The notes under the pieces were generated by a model. It saw only the letters and a program-made list of their open reading frames with translations, was not told the origin of the DNA and did no database searches. A DNA stretch of 40,843 nt from positions 1 through 40,843 of IMG/VR virus record IMGVR_UViG_3300031787_000289. One strand, written 5' to 3'. The first letter of the stretch is position 1; every line of letters begins with the position of its first letter. Source of the stretch: a virus. Shown piece after piece: positions 7,376 through 16,983 of the stretch. Position numbers and translations under genes: made by a program.

Positions 7376-10300
7376 ATGGCAGCACAACCGTTTGATAAAG
7401 AAACCGCTAATAAATTAGCAGAGGCGTTTAATAATTTAAGCACCGAAACTAAAAAGACATTATCTGATCTCGCCGCTAGTGTTGAGGCTGAGAAAAAAAT
7501 GCTTGATATAGCTAAGCAACTTGGTCAAGTATATAAAACACAACAAGATAAGCTTGATGAACAGTTAAAAGGAAAAAATTTACAAGAACAATTGCAAATA
7601 AAACTTGAACATTCTGAAAAAAAGTTAGATGAATTGGCGCAGGCACGAATCAACAGTTTTGTGAAGGAAAAAGACATACTAGACCAAATACAAACAACAT
7701 CAGCTAAGCTGAACTTCGAGCAAAGTAAAGATCCAGGGAGTGAACAAGTTAAACTATTGCAAAATCAACTCAATGAACAAAAAGCATCGTTAAATTTGGA
7801 AAGACAATTGTTGGCAACTAGTGCTTCTCAGTTAGAATTGTTAAAGTTAAAAAATATTGCGTTAAATGCATCAATTAATTTGTTAAACGTCTTCAAAAAA
7901 GGTTTACAGGAGGCTGAAAAGTTGTTAAATAAGATGGGTGATTTGGCGGGCAGTTTAATGACCAAACTAAATATGCCTACTACAATAGTTGGTACTTTTA
8001 CAAAAATATTAGACATATTTGACCAAATTGATACTGCTGCTACAAATGTAAGACAAAAATTTGGATTGTTGCCTAGCCAAGGTGCAATTTTTGAAAAAAA
8101 CATACGAGACGCTTCTATTGAGTTAGCTGAGTTTGGTATAAATGCTGAACAACTTGGTGGTACAATGAAACAAATAGGTTCGACTTTTACAAGTTTGCAA
8201 TCTATGGAAAAAGGATTGGTAAAAGATGTTTCAATAATGTCTGCACAATTTGGTGTAGCTTCTGAAACAAGCATTAAATTTTTACAAACGTTAGGTGGTG
8301 TATCTGGTAAAAGTGTAATAGCCAAACAAAATATGTTGGGATTGGCAAAATTTGCTGCAAATGCTTATGGCGTTGGGTTGGATGATGTGATGAACGATGT
8401 AGCAAATGCATCCGAAGAAGCTAGAATGTTTTCTGGTAAAAATGCAGATGAAATGGTTAGAGCAGCTGCTCAAGCTAGACAGATGGGTACTACACTTGAT
8501 AATATGGCTAAAACTGCAAAAGGTCTTCTTGATTTTGAAAGTAGTATTCAATCAGAATTAAAAGCTAGTGCATTAATTGGTAAAAATATTAATTTCAATG
8601 AAGCTCGTAGATTGGCATTTCAAGGCGATATTGTTGGAGCTAACAAAATAATATTGGATCAAGCTAAGAAAATTAAGTTCAATCAGTTAAATCCAATTGC
8701 ACAAGAGGCATTTGCGAAGGCAGCTGGTAAGAGTGTAAAAGAATTACAAGAAATGTTAAACGCTGAAGAAAATCTGAAAGAAGCATTGAAATCAAAAGAT
8801 CCATTGGTAAGAGCTGAAGCTGAAAAGAAAAAACAAATGGCGGAGATGATGAAGAAAGATCCTATAGCTGCTAAAAAAGCTGCTCAGGCCGAATATGAAA
8901 AGGGGTTGATTCAAGAAAAAAATCAAACCAGAATGAAACAATTGCAAAATGAAATTAATGCAATTTTTATGGAATTTATCGGACCTATATTGGAACAAAT
9001 AGGGCCAATATTTACAGAGTTATTAAAGTACATAAAAGACAACAGAGAGTCTGTCAAATCATTTGCTCAAGACGTAGGTAAACTATATATGATGTTTAAA
9101 AGTTTAAACATAATTTCAATTGTACTCGGCGGTGTAGGGAAATTAATCAGTGGATTTGGGAAGTTAATCTCCTATGCTTCTGAATTTTCATCGATTGTAC
9201 TAAAAATATCAAGTTTTATTATTAGATGGTCAACAAGTACATCTGGTATTATAAACACCTTTGAAGCTATTGCGGTCAAAAGTGAAAAGGTAGCTAGCGT
9301 ATTAAAATCGACGGCTGATACATTAAAAGGATTCGGCGCGGGTTTTCAAAACATATCTAATTTTATCGGAAAAGGAGCTACGCAATTAACAAAACTTTCA
9401 AATGGTGCATTGAATGTCGGAATAAATATTGAAAAAGTATTTACAAAATTTCCAGCAATTTCAAAAATTGGAAATATAATTTCAAAAGTATTTAGTGGAC
9501 TAGGTAGTTCGGTGAAAGGAATAGGAAGCTTCGTCGGTGGAATATTTGGTAAACTTGGCGCTGGAGTTGGGATTTTTTCAAAGTTAGGACCACTTTTTGG
9601 AGCAGTAGCTAAATTCTTGGGCCCTATAGGATTAGTTGTATCTGTGATACAAGGCGGCATAGCATTTTTTAAAGCTTTTAATGACACAACGGGTACTACG
9701 AGTCAAAAAGCTGTGGCTGGATTAAAAGCCGTAGTTAATGCTTTGGTAATAGAGCCATTAAAAATGGTTGGGGATTTTCTTAAAAAGATACCATCGTTTT
9801 TAGCAGACATAGATTTTGGATCAATATATAAAGATGTAACTACCTTTTTATTGGATGCATTGACAAGTTTGCCCGATAAAATCGAAGAGTTGTTTAGTGG
9901 TGGAAGTGGTGGGATAGATTGGGGTAAAATTTTCTTTAATATTGGAAATCTTTTTTTTCAAATGATTATGTTTAGTGCAATTAAATTGCCATTAGCAATT
10001 TCTACTGTAGTACTAAAACTAGGAGTATTAATCCTCAAGGGAATTGTCTCAATAGGTCCAGCTCTTCTGTCAGCATTAATATGGGCATTTAAAGCGGGTT
10101 ATGATTGGCTAATGAACCTATGGGGCGGTAAATCTCCATCAAAAATTGGTTTAGCAATCGTTGATGGTATAGAATCAGTAGTTGATATGTTATTTGATTT
10201 AATTACGTATCCATTTAAAAAAGCAGCTCAAATTATACCTGAGTTTATTAATATTTTAAAAACAACATTTGTTGACGCTTTTAAATCAGTAGTGGACGTA

Positions 10301-10765
10301 ATATTTGATTTAATTACATATCCATTTAAAAAAGCGTTTCAACTAATAAAGTCTGCTGTATCGGAAGTTGGATCCGTTCTAAAAGATACATTCAGTGGCG
10401 CTTTTACATTTATTATTAATGCGCTTGAAAAAGTATTGGAGAAGTTAAAAGGAGTAGGTGAATTTATAGTCGATTTAGTAGGAAAAGGATTTAATTTTGT
10501 TGGTAAAATACTTGGTGTTACTGATGAACCTACTGATAAATCTACGAAAGTTGATGAAAAATATAAACAACAAGGTTTACAAACTGATTCTATTATTAAT
10601 GCAATTGTAAGTTCCAACAAAGCGGTGGTTGAAAAACTAGATAAACTAACATCGATGATGGCATCTGGTCAAATTGCTGTATATATTGATGGACAACGTG
10701 CAAATCAACTATTGGCAACAAGTAATTCAAAATTCGGTTCATTTGGTCAAGCAACAACCAATTAA
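7376..10765 (+). CDS. Tail tape measure protein
   Basis: 1129 residues, the longest structural frame of the tail block. The first 150 residues are Lys/Glu/Gln-rich coiled coil. The middle is Ala/Gly-rich helix. Strongly hydrophobic stretches lie near residues 575-600, 735-765 and 855-905. This coiled-coil plus membrane-active layout, and the place directly after the gp26/gp51 chaperone genes, identify the tape measure, which sets tail length and may enter the host membrane. It is about twice the length of T4 gp29, implying a longer tail if the usual length rule holds. A 37-residue duplication (SVVDxxFDLITYPFKKA) lies near residues 935-985. Confidence 0.8.
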   Translation: MAAQPFDKETANKLAEAFNNLSTETKKTLSDLAASVEAEKKMLDIAKQLGQVYKTQQDKLDEQLKGKNLQEQLQIKLEHSEKKLDELAQARINSFVKEKDILDQIQTTSAKLNFEQSKDPGSEQVKLLQNQLNEQKASLNLERQLLATSASQLELLKLKNIALNASINLLNVFKKGLQEAEKLLNKMGDLAGSLMTKLNMPTTIVGTFTKILDIFDQIDTAATNVRQKFGLLPSQGAIFEKNIRDASIELAEFGINAEQLGGTMKQIGSTFTSLQSMEKGLVKDVSIMSAQFGVASETSIKFLQTLGGVSGKSVIAKQNMLGLAKFAANAYGVGLDDVMNDVANASEEARMFSGKNADEMVRAAAQARQMGTTLDNMAKTAKGLLDFESSIQSELKASALIGKNINFNEARRLAFQGDIVGANKIILDQAKKIKFNQLNPIAQEAFAKAAGKSVKELQEMLNAEENLKEALKSKDPLVRAEAEKKKQMAEMMKKDPIAAKKAAQAEYEKGLIQEKNQTRMKQLQNEINAIFMEFIGPILEQIGPIFTELLKYIKDNRESVKSFAQDVGKLYMMFKSLNIISIVLGGVGKLISGFGKLISYASEFSSIVLKISSFIIRWSTSTSGIINTFEAIAVKSEKVASVLKSTADTLKGFGAGFQNISNFIGKGATQLTKLSNGALNVGINIEKVFTKFPAISKIGNIISKVFSGLGSSVKGIGSFVGGIFGKLGAGVGIFSKLGPLFGAVAKFLGPIGLVVSVIQGGIAFFKAFNDTTGTTSQKAVAGLKAVVNALVIEPLKMVGDFLKKIPSFLADIDFGSIYKDVTTFLLDALTSLPDKIEELFSGGSGGIDWGKIFFNIGNLFFQMIMFSAIKLPLAISTVVLKLGVLILKGIVSIGPALLSALIWAFKAGYDWLMNLWGGKSPSKIGLAIVDGIESVVDMLFDLITYPFKKAAQIIPEFINILKTTFVDAFKSVVDVIFDLITYPFKKAFQLIKSAVSEVGSVLKDTFSGAFTFIINALEKVLEKLKGVGEFIVDLVGKGFNFVGKILGVTDEPTDKSTKVDEKYKQQGLQTDSIINAIVSSNKAVVEKLDKLTSMMASGQIAVYIDGQRANQLLATSNSKFGSFGQATTN
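10175..10335 (+). repeat. Tandem duplication in tape measure gene (period 111 bases)
   Basis: A 50-base segment at 10175-10224 recurs at 10286-10335 with few changes, encoding SVVDMLFDLITYPFKKA and SVVDVIFDLITYPFKKA. Period 111 bases (37 codons), so the copy keeps frame and would lengthen the tail ruler. Confidence 0.8.
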
Positions 10766-10770
10766 TCTAA

Positions 10771-10778
10771 TATTTATA
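10771..10778 (+). promoter_or_regulatory. Late-type TATTTATW signal
   Basis: TATTTATA four bases before the ATG at 10783, in a 17-base gap after the tape measure stop. Confidence 0.5.
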
Positions 10779-10782
10779 ATTA

Positions 10783-13404
10783 ATGGCAAATAGTAATACA
10801 TATTATAGCGCAATAGGCAATGATGGTGCGCAGGTTACCACACTTTCTAATATACAAGGTGCTGGTTTATCTTTACCGCCAAATACTGAACAGTATATAA
10901 ACCTAAGAGCGCCTGGTAAATTAGAAACGTTATTCAACACTAATAATAACAGTGAAGTATTGTATAGCAAAAATAAGCCAACTGATTTATATACCAAAGG
11001 ATTAATTAGTAGCGAATTAGCACCTCCGTTTTATGCAAATCCTAATCAAGGGCAGCGTCAAAAGATAAACGTTAGCAGATCGTTTCCTATACAATCCGCA
11101 TTAAGAGATGGAACGCGTATCAGAAGATTTTTGGGATCTGGCAAAGGTGCTACGTTTTTAACAAAACAAATAATACTACAGGGATTTGCTCCGTTTGACG
11201 AAACAAAGATTTATAACCCAGCTAGTCCTCTTTTAGCCGCAGTTAGATTGTCAACATTTGGTGCTATAGAAAGACCAACCAGATTTATAGATAGCAGCAA
11301 CCTTGTGGGTGGTTTAATGGGAGCCGCTGGTCTCGGTGGCATTACCAAAGCTATTGGTGGTTTATTTGGTGCTACTGAAGGAAATCCATCTCCACCACGT
11401 AGTAGTGTGGCTAGTGCTGCTAGTGAGCCAAAAAGCGGACTGGGAGGATTCTTTAATTTTACAGGATTGCTTGGTGGAGGTGATAAAGCGGATCAAGTAA
11501 TGCCTATTACAGGTCGAGACGGTGTTAAAGGATTACTAAGAGGTAATACAGCTACCTCTGCTTATAATAACAAACGATACAAGAGTTTGATGAGTAATTC
11601 GGCAGCTAAAGGTGGATTTTTCGGTAATCTATTAAAAGCGGCTGGATCATTTTTAAAGAATAATACGATTCTAGGTGGATTGTTGCCACCTACTCAACCA
11701 ATAGCAGGATTAAATTATAGAGCGGACGAAGATACATATCAGCTAATGTTGAATACTAATAGATGGAGTAATTTTATTACACAAGACGGTGGAGATCGTG
11801 GTGGCAAAAAAAGTCAAAATTTAAATGTTGGCGTAAACCAAGGCAACAATTTATTATTTACAGGTACCCAACCAAAAACAAAAGGTGGTTTTATTGGTGG
11901 GTTATTGAAAGCTATTGGATTACAAAATATAACAGGCGGTAACAGTAGTGGTACCAGTGGAATGAGATTTTTTGCTACACCGTTAACAAACATAGTTTCA
12001 AAAAGATTGAGATTATATGTTCAAAGCAATAAAAATTTAAGAAACAATAGCTTTTTATCGGTTACATATTCGACTACTCCTGGCGTTGGTAAATTAACCG
12101 ATTCATATACAATTGATAACGTTGAAATTAGTTCTGTAGACGGAGCTAACACCAACCGATATGGCGACTTGGTTAAAATAGATGGTGATGTAGAATACAG
12201 CGATCAACTATTAAACTACAAACAATATACAGATCCAAAGTTATCATTAAATTATCAACGTACTCTTTCAGATAAAACGGATAAAACTGTACAATATCTC
12301 CAAGACTTAAACGTTACTTTAAAAAATACAATTGCTGGAATAGACAATCAAAAATATGATTATTATCCAGCATTTGGAAAAATACAACAAAATGTTACTG
12401 ATGATGTAGGTTTTAATTATTTGGCAAAAGTAAAATCGGATAGAACGAATCCCGAGGGATCTGATAGTGCAAATCAGTATACATACACAGGAAGAATAAG
12501 ATCAGATCCAGAAAAAGAAAAATTCCCAACCTTATTGGGTAAACGAGTGGGTAAAGACAGATTTATAAGACCCACCAATAACGTTGATTATGTCAACAGT
12601 TTGGGTGTGTTAAATGCTGATGAATTTGCTGAAAAATATAACGATCAATTTAATGGATTGGGTCCTGATTTGGTTAAGTTTTATTTTTATGATATTGTCA
12701 ACAATAGATTCATACCATTTAATGCTACGGTAAAAGGATTGCAAGAAAATAATACATCAACCTGGGAGCCAATTGAATATCTTGGAAGACCTGACAAGTT
12801 ATACTATTACAAAGGATTTACAAGAGATGTTAGTTTCAACTTCAAAGTGGTAGCACATTCTGTTAAAGAATTATTGACTATGTGGCAACGTGTAAATTAC
12901 TTGGTAGGATTAACTAGACCTTCTAATTATACGTCTACTGTTAATGGTGGATTTATGATACCGCCTATGGTACAATTTACATTTGGTGACTTTTATAAGA
13001 ACCATTGCGTTGTATTAAATGCTTGCAACGTATCTATACCAGAAGATGCATCTTGGGAACTGATCAATGAAAGTACTGTAAAAAACCAAGATTGGAGTTA
13101 TAATTTGGGTAATATATTTACAGAAGGTAAAACCAGTATGAAAGGTAAAGTAGCTCAGTTTCCAAGAGAAGCGGAAATTAGTATCACAATGGCTATAATG
13201 GAAAAAGACAGACCAAAAACAGGAAGAGCTGTTTGGGGAAATGCTCCTGTTCCAACCTTTACACAAGCAGATATTGGGGAAACTGCTACTGTATCCACAT
13301 TTGGTACAACTGATTTATATAATGGCAAAGATTATAATGATGTGGCTAATAATGATTTCTCAACGAATATGAGATATGATGTTGATAAACAAGGAAATAA
13401 ATGA
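10783..13404 (+). CDS. Large tail/baseplate structural protein
   Basis: 873 residues, not matched with certainty to a T4 gene. The N-terminal half is Gly/Ser-rich with hydrophobic Gly-rich segments (for example near residues 180-200 and 375-395). The C-terminal 250 residues form a compact region with FIPFNATVKGLQENNTSTW, YYKGFTRDVSFNFKVVAHS, MWQRVNYLVGLTRP and MIPPMVQFTFGDFY. This resembles a conserved domain of environmental T4-like phage tail proteins with a tube-initiator-like strand pattern. Position between the tape measure and a gp53-like gene, with the next start overlapping its stop, supports a baseplate or tube-initiation role. Exact role is inferred. Confidence 0.6.
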   Translation: MANSNTYYSAIGNDGAQVTTLSNIQGAGLSLPPNTEQYINLRAPGKLETLFNTNNNSEVLYSKNKPTDLYTKGLISSELAPPFYANPNQGQRQKINVSRSFPIQSALRDGTRIRRFLGSGKGATFLTKQIILQGFAPFDETKIYNPASPLLAAVRLSTFGAIERPTRFIDSSNLVGGLMGAAGLGGITKAIGGLFGATEGNPSPPRSSVASAASEPKSGLGGFFNFTGLLGGGDKADQVMPITGRDGVKGLLRGNTATSAYNNKRYKSLMSNSAAKGGFFGNLLKAAGSFLKNNTILGGLLPPTQPIAGLNYRADEDTYQLMLNTNRWSNFITQDGGDRGGKKSQNLNVGVNQGNNLLFTGTQPKTKGGFIGGLLKAIGLQNITGGNSSGTSGMRFFATPLTNIVSKRLRLYVQSNKNLRNNSFLSVTYSTTPGVGKLTDSYTIDNVEISSVDGANTNRYGDLVKIDGDVEYSDQLLNYKQYTDPKLSLNYQRTLSDKTDKTVQYLQDLNVTLKNTIAGIDNQKYDYYPAFGKIQQNVTDDVGFNYLAKVKSDRTNPEGSDSANQYTYTGRIRSDPEKEKFPTLLGKRVGKDRFIRPTNNVDYVNSLGVLNADEFAEKYNDQFNGLGPDLVKFYFYDIVNNRFIPFNATVKGLQENNTSTWEPIEYLGRPDKLYYYKGFTRDVSFNFKVVAHSVKELLTMWQRVNYLVGLTRPSNYTSTVNGGFMIPPMVQFTFGDFYKNHCVVLNACNVSIPEDASWELINESTVKNQDWSYNLGNIFTEGKTSMKGKVAQFPREAEISITMAIMEKDRPKTGRAVWGNAPVPTFTQADIGETATVSTFGTTDLYNGKDYNDVANNDFSTNMRYDVDKQGNK

Positions 13405-13694
13405 GATATCAATTTACACCAACAGAAAAAAGATATGATGGTAAAATAGTGTTTAAAACAACATATTATCCAAACATACCCGAATCTGAAGATGATCTAT
13501 ATATTACAGCGTCTAATGAAGATTATTTAGACAGTTTAGCTAAAAAGTATTATGGTAATGAAATGTATTGGTGGATAATCGCATTGGCTAATAATATATC
13601 AGATGGTAAATTATCTGTTAATGCAAATAAACAATTGCGAATACCAGGTAACTTACCAAATATATTGCAGAATCTCAAACAGATTAATAGTTAA
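13401..13694 (+). CDS. gp53: Baseplate protein with LysM-like fold, gp53-like
   Basis: 97 residues. The core LAKKYYGNEMYWWIIALANNIS followed by LRIPGNL is the LysM-like pattern of T4 gp53 and related baseplate wedge proteins (short residues, then YYG..xYWWxIAxAN, then a proline after a beta strand). The ATG overlaps the upstream TGA (ATGA), so translation is probably coupled. It would help join baseplate parts. Confidence 0.7.
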   Translation: MRYQFTPTEKRYDGKIVFKTTYYPNIPESEDDLYITASNEDYLDSLAKKYYGNEMYWWIIALANNISDGKLSVNANKQLRIPGNLPNILQNLKQINS

Positions 13695-13699
13695 GTTAT

Positions 13700-16564
13700 A
13701 TGGCATACGAAGATGAAATTGCAGAAGAACCTAGATGGTGGGAAGTGCAAAATATTCCAGTTGCACTGATTCGTGAGTTACGGCGTAGAAAAAACACAAA
13801 TAACGTTGGTTTCAACTATCCAAGTTCAGGAGATCCAAGTGGTGTAGTTTATGACTTTTTCAATAAACACGGTCAGTACAAAGGTCCAATGACTCCGTGG
13901 ATACGTGTATTTTCAAATGGAACTGGTATAGCAGGAAACGGATTGGTGCCACGTAGCACAATATTGAATAAGAATGGTAAGGAAAAAGAATACGATGGTT
14001 TTTTATTTATTCCTGGAAACGGTTTTTATGAATCGTATGGATTCAAACAAGAAGGTAATATATTAAAACAAGATAAGGCTATTATTGGATATGAAGCCAA
14101 TGGAGAAGCGCATTATATAGATCTTAAATACCGATCTCAATTTTCTTATAAGTGGCCAAGTACTTTTAACAAAAATGGTAATATTGTAGAGAGTGTACAG
14201 AAATCTGAAGTATCTTCTGTATTACCCCCTCCTAATTTGGATAGCATAGAAATAAAAACTAGCAAAGATATGTTATCTTTTGCTACGATAAAATTCAAAT
14301 GTTATGGATTGGCTCAATTGGAATATTTAGCACCATTCTTTTTAACACCCAGAATAAATGTATTCGTTGAAATTGGGTGGAACTTATTTAATATTAATTC
14401 ATTAATCGAATTGAGTAATACTAATGAATGTTGGTCTATAATACAAAGCCCTCAAAAAGTGATGGACAAGTGGTATCAGTCATATGGCAATTATGGATGT
14501 ATAACGGGCATTATCACAAAATATAACTTTGCTACTCAAGATGGCACGATATATGATTGTAGTGTTGAATTAACTTCTCGTCAGGCATTGTTTGCTGGTA
14601 TGCCAGCTGAAAATAACGTAAGTACCGCCGTAGAAACAAAAACGGATGCAAATGGAAAAAAGATTCCAACGGAAACAAAAGAGTATACTGGCCTAAAGAC
14701 TTTCTTAAAAACAGCATTACCTAAGTTAAAACAAGTTATTATAGATAGAAAGAATTTTATGGAGTATATCGCAACAAACGGTATATCCAATTCAGAAGAT
14801 TATGATAATTCAATAAATCAACATTTTATACAACAACAAACATTTTACGATGGTAAAGTTGAAAATAGAATTTTTATAGGCAGAACCGATGCACCTAATG
14901 TGTACAAAAAACCGTCTATTCCAGTTGGTGATGATGGTATATCGTACAAGTCTGTTCAAATTGGTGGTGTAAATTATAAAGCTGTATCATATAAAGATGA
15001 TAGATGTGATTTTGACACTAAAGGTGATGATGAAGTTTGGATGCAATTGGACTTTCTTTTTGAGGTGGCTAACAAATTTTGTTCGGTTGTTTCAAATAAA
15101 ACATTTACTATAAATGTTGATAAGATTATTAACGCACATCCTAACTTAATAAGTTGTGATCCGCATGTATTAATTCCAAATGGTATTGCTCCTAAATTTA
15201 ATATTGGCAAGAAATTACCAGACGAAAGTTATTTAAACACTATAAAAAATAATAAACTTGATCCGACTGCGCAAAGTAGAGTGGAAACAGAGATAAAATC
15301 AGGTGGTTATTTGAAAAATGGAGATCCAAATCAAAATAACTTTTTAAAATCCAAATACGATGTAGAAATTACCGATGTAAATGATGAACTATATAGAGCT
15401 GCTAAAAAGGTAGAAACCGTGTTCAAAACAGCTGGTGCTTATAGAGATAATTTAGACACGGTTATAAATAGATTGTATTATGATATTGGTGGATTGAGCG
15501 AAGATAATCCATCTGACAATATATCATTTCCATTTATTTATGATAAAAATGTTGAATTGAGTGGTCAAGAATTGGTATTAACAGATCCACAAAAACAAAG
15601 ATCTTCTACTATCAAGAGAACATATAAGAAATTTAGATATGGCAATTTAAAAAATATCTATATAAGCAAGACTAAAGTGCTTGAAATTGTAGAAAATAAA
15701 GAAGTTCAAACTTGGCAACAATTTGCAAATGCTGTGTTAAACATTATCAATGAATCTTCAAATGGATTTTGGAAGTTTCAAATATCACAGGATGATTTGG
15801 GTGGGTTATCAATACTAGATAACAATTATATTGATTTGGGTGATAAGGCTCCGAGTTTGAAACAGGTGTATGTATTTGATGCGGGTGGAACTGAGTCGTG
15901 TATAAAAAATATTAGTCTTGATACGTCTTTAACAAGTGAACAAGCTACATTAACACTATTTCAAGCTGGTATAAATAAACCAGATAATTCTGATACATCT
16001 ATGAGTGCGAAGAATTCAAGTGTACCAGCAACTAGTTTTATAGATAGATTGGACGTTTTTAATAAAGAAGAAACTGGTACCGGTGAAAGTAACACTGTAC
16101 CTTCACAAGATGAAATTACAGTGGATCAAAACCAATTGATTTCTACAATACAAACTCACGGTGCTATAGACAAAGTATTAACTATTACCAGTGCTTACAT
16201 AGCTACAGGTGAAAATGCAAATGATGCTTCAAAGAACTATAAACAATTAAACTTATCTACTGATTTGAAGGATAAGTTGGGGCAAATTATAGATGATCAA
16301 GATATAGAAAACAACTTGTCATTATATAGTGGTATATCGCCAAACTTTTCATTGACTGTAACGTTTGATGGTATATTTGGATTTAGAATGTTTCAACACT
16401 TTGGTATTTCTAATTTTCCAAAACCATATATTCCTGAAAACGTTATATTTATGATTACCGATGTTACACATTACGTAACCGCTGGAAATGGTAAATGGGA
16501 AACTGTTGTTGGTTGCTTAGCTAGATGTGTAGCAGATCAAAATATTGAATTGGTGCCTGTATGA
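13700..16564 (+). CDS. Large baseplate hub-like protein
   Basis: 954 residues. The N-terminus is charged (DEIAEEPRWWEVQ). Around residues 175-230 it has SIEIKTSKDMLSFATIKF and LTPRINVFVEIGW, and around 250-300 GCITGIITKYNFATQDGT, strand-rich patterns seen in hub proteins (gp27/gpD-like). The C-terminus has GISPNFSLTVTFDGIFGF and a final ENVIFMITDVTHYV.AGNGKWETVV segment typical of hub ends. No lysozyme motif is visible. It lies between gp53-like and a coupled small gene. A hub or central spike role is inference from fold-like patterns and order. Confidence 0.6.
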   Translation: MAYEDEIAEEPRWWEVQNIPVALIRELRRRKNTNNVGFNYPSSGDPSGVVYDFFNKHGQYKGPMTPWIRVFSNGTGIAGNGLVPRSTILNKNGKEKEYDGFLFIPGNGFYESYGFKQEGNILKQDKAIIGYEANGEAHYIDLKYRSQFSYKWPSTFNKNGNIVESVQKSEVSSVLPPPNLDSIEIKTSKDMLSFATIKFKCYGLAQLEYLAPFFLTPRINVFVEIGWNLFNINSLIELSNTNECWSIIQSPQKVMDKWYQSYGNYGCITGIITKYNFATQDGTIYDCSVELTSRQALFAGMPAENNVSTAVETKTDANGKKIPTETKEYTGLKTFLKTALPKLKQVIIDRKNFMEYIATNGISNSEDYDNSINQHFIQQQTFYDGKVENRIFIGRTDAPNVYKKPSIPVGDDGISYKSVQIGGVNYKAVSYKDDRCDFDTKGDDEVWMQLDFLFEVANKFCSVVSNKTFTINVDKIINAHPNLISCDPHVLIPNGIAPKFNIGKKLPDESYLNTIKNNKLDPTAQSRVETEIKSGGYLKNGDPNQNNFLKSKYDVEITDVNDELYRAAKKVETVFKTAGAYRDNLDTVINRLYYDIGGLSEDNPSDNISFPFIYDKNVELSGQELVLTDPQKQRSSTIKRTYKKFRYGNLKNIYISKTKVLEIVENKEVQTWQQFANAVLNIINESSNGFWKFQISQDDLGGLSILDNNYIDLGDKAPSLKQVYVFDAGGTESCIKNISLDTSLTSEQATLTLFQAGINKPDNSDTSMSAKNSSVPATSFIDRLDVFNKEETGTGESNTVPSQDEITVDQNQLISTIQTHGAIDKVLTITSAYIATGENANDASKNYKQLNLSTDLKDKLGQIIDDQDIENNLSLYSGISPNFSLTVTFDGIFGFRMFQHFGISNFPKPYIPENVIFMITDVTHYVTAGNGKWETVVGCLARCVADQNIELVPV

Positions 16565-16953
16565 CAATAAAAGACACAGATATTATAACCAAGACAAAAT
16601 TAAATTTGGGTAATTTCAATATTAACCTACCAAATACATTTTTGCCAAATCCGACTGATAAAGACTACAAAGTTGGATATATAGAAAGATATGTGGTTTC
16701 TAAAATAAATTACAATGAGATAACTGAAGTTTCATCTGATGTGTATAGTAAAATGGACAGTAACTTTTTTAAAAAGGTAAAATTCAAATGGAAGATTACA
16801 GGCGTATTAAATAGCAAATACGATGGCAAGATGTTATTACAACAGGGAGTAATAGAATTTAATAAAAAACAAGTGGAACAAATAAACACCATAATCAGAG
16901 GTGCTAATGATGTTTTTTCAAATCTTACTCAATTTTACAAACAAATAAATTGA
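16561..16953 (+). CDS. Small baseplate-cluster protein of unknown function
   Basis: 130 residues, start overlapping the upstream stop (ATGA), so translation is coupled to the hub-like protein. The sequence is strand-rich with a GYIERYVVSKINYNE segment, a central KVKFKWKITGVLN strand, and a C-terminal helix (KQVEQINTIIRGANDVFSNL). No family recognised. Coupling suggests a partner in baseplate assembly. Confidence 0.6.
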   Translation: MTIKDTDIITKTKLNLGNFNINLPNTFLPNPTDKDYKVGYIERYVVSKINYNEITEVSSDVYSKMDSNFFKKVKFKWKITGVLNSKYDGKMLLQQGVIEFNKKQVEQINTIIRGANDVFSNLTQFYKQIN

Positions 16954-16977
16954 CTTTTGATGTTGTTGATGTAAAAT
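16950..16977 (+). promoter_or_regulatory. Sigma70-like promoter
   Basis: TTGACT (16950-16955) overlaps the upstream stop codon; after 16 bases TAAAAT (16972-16977) follows. Transcription would begin at about the GTG start at 16984, so the mRNA would be nearly leaderless. Confidence 0.4.
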
Positions 16978-16983
16978 TAAGTT

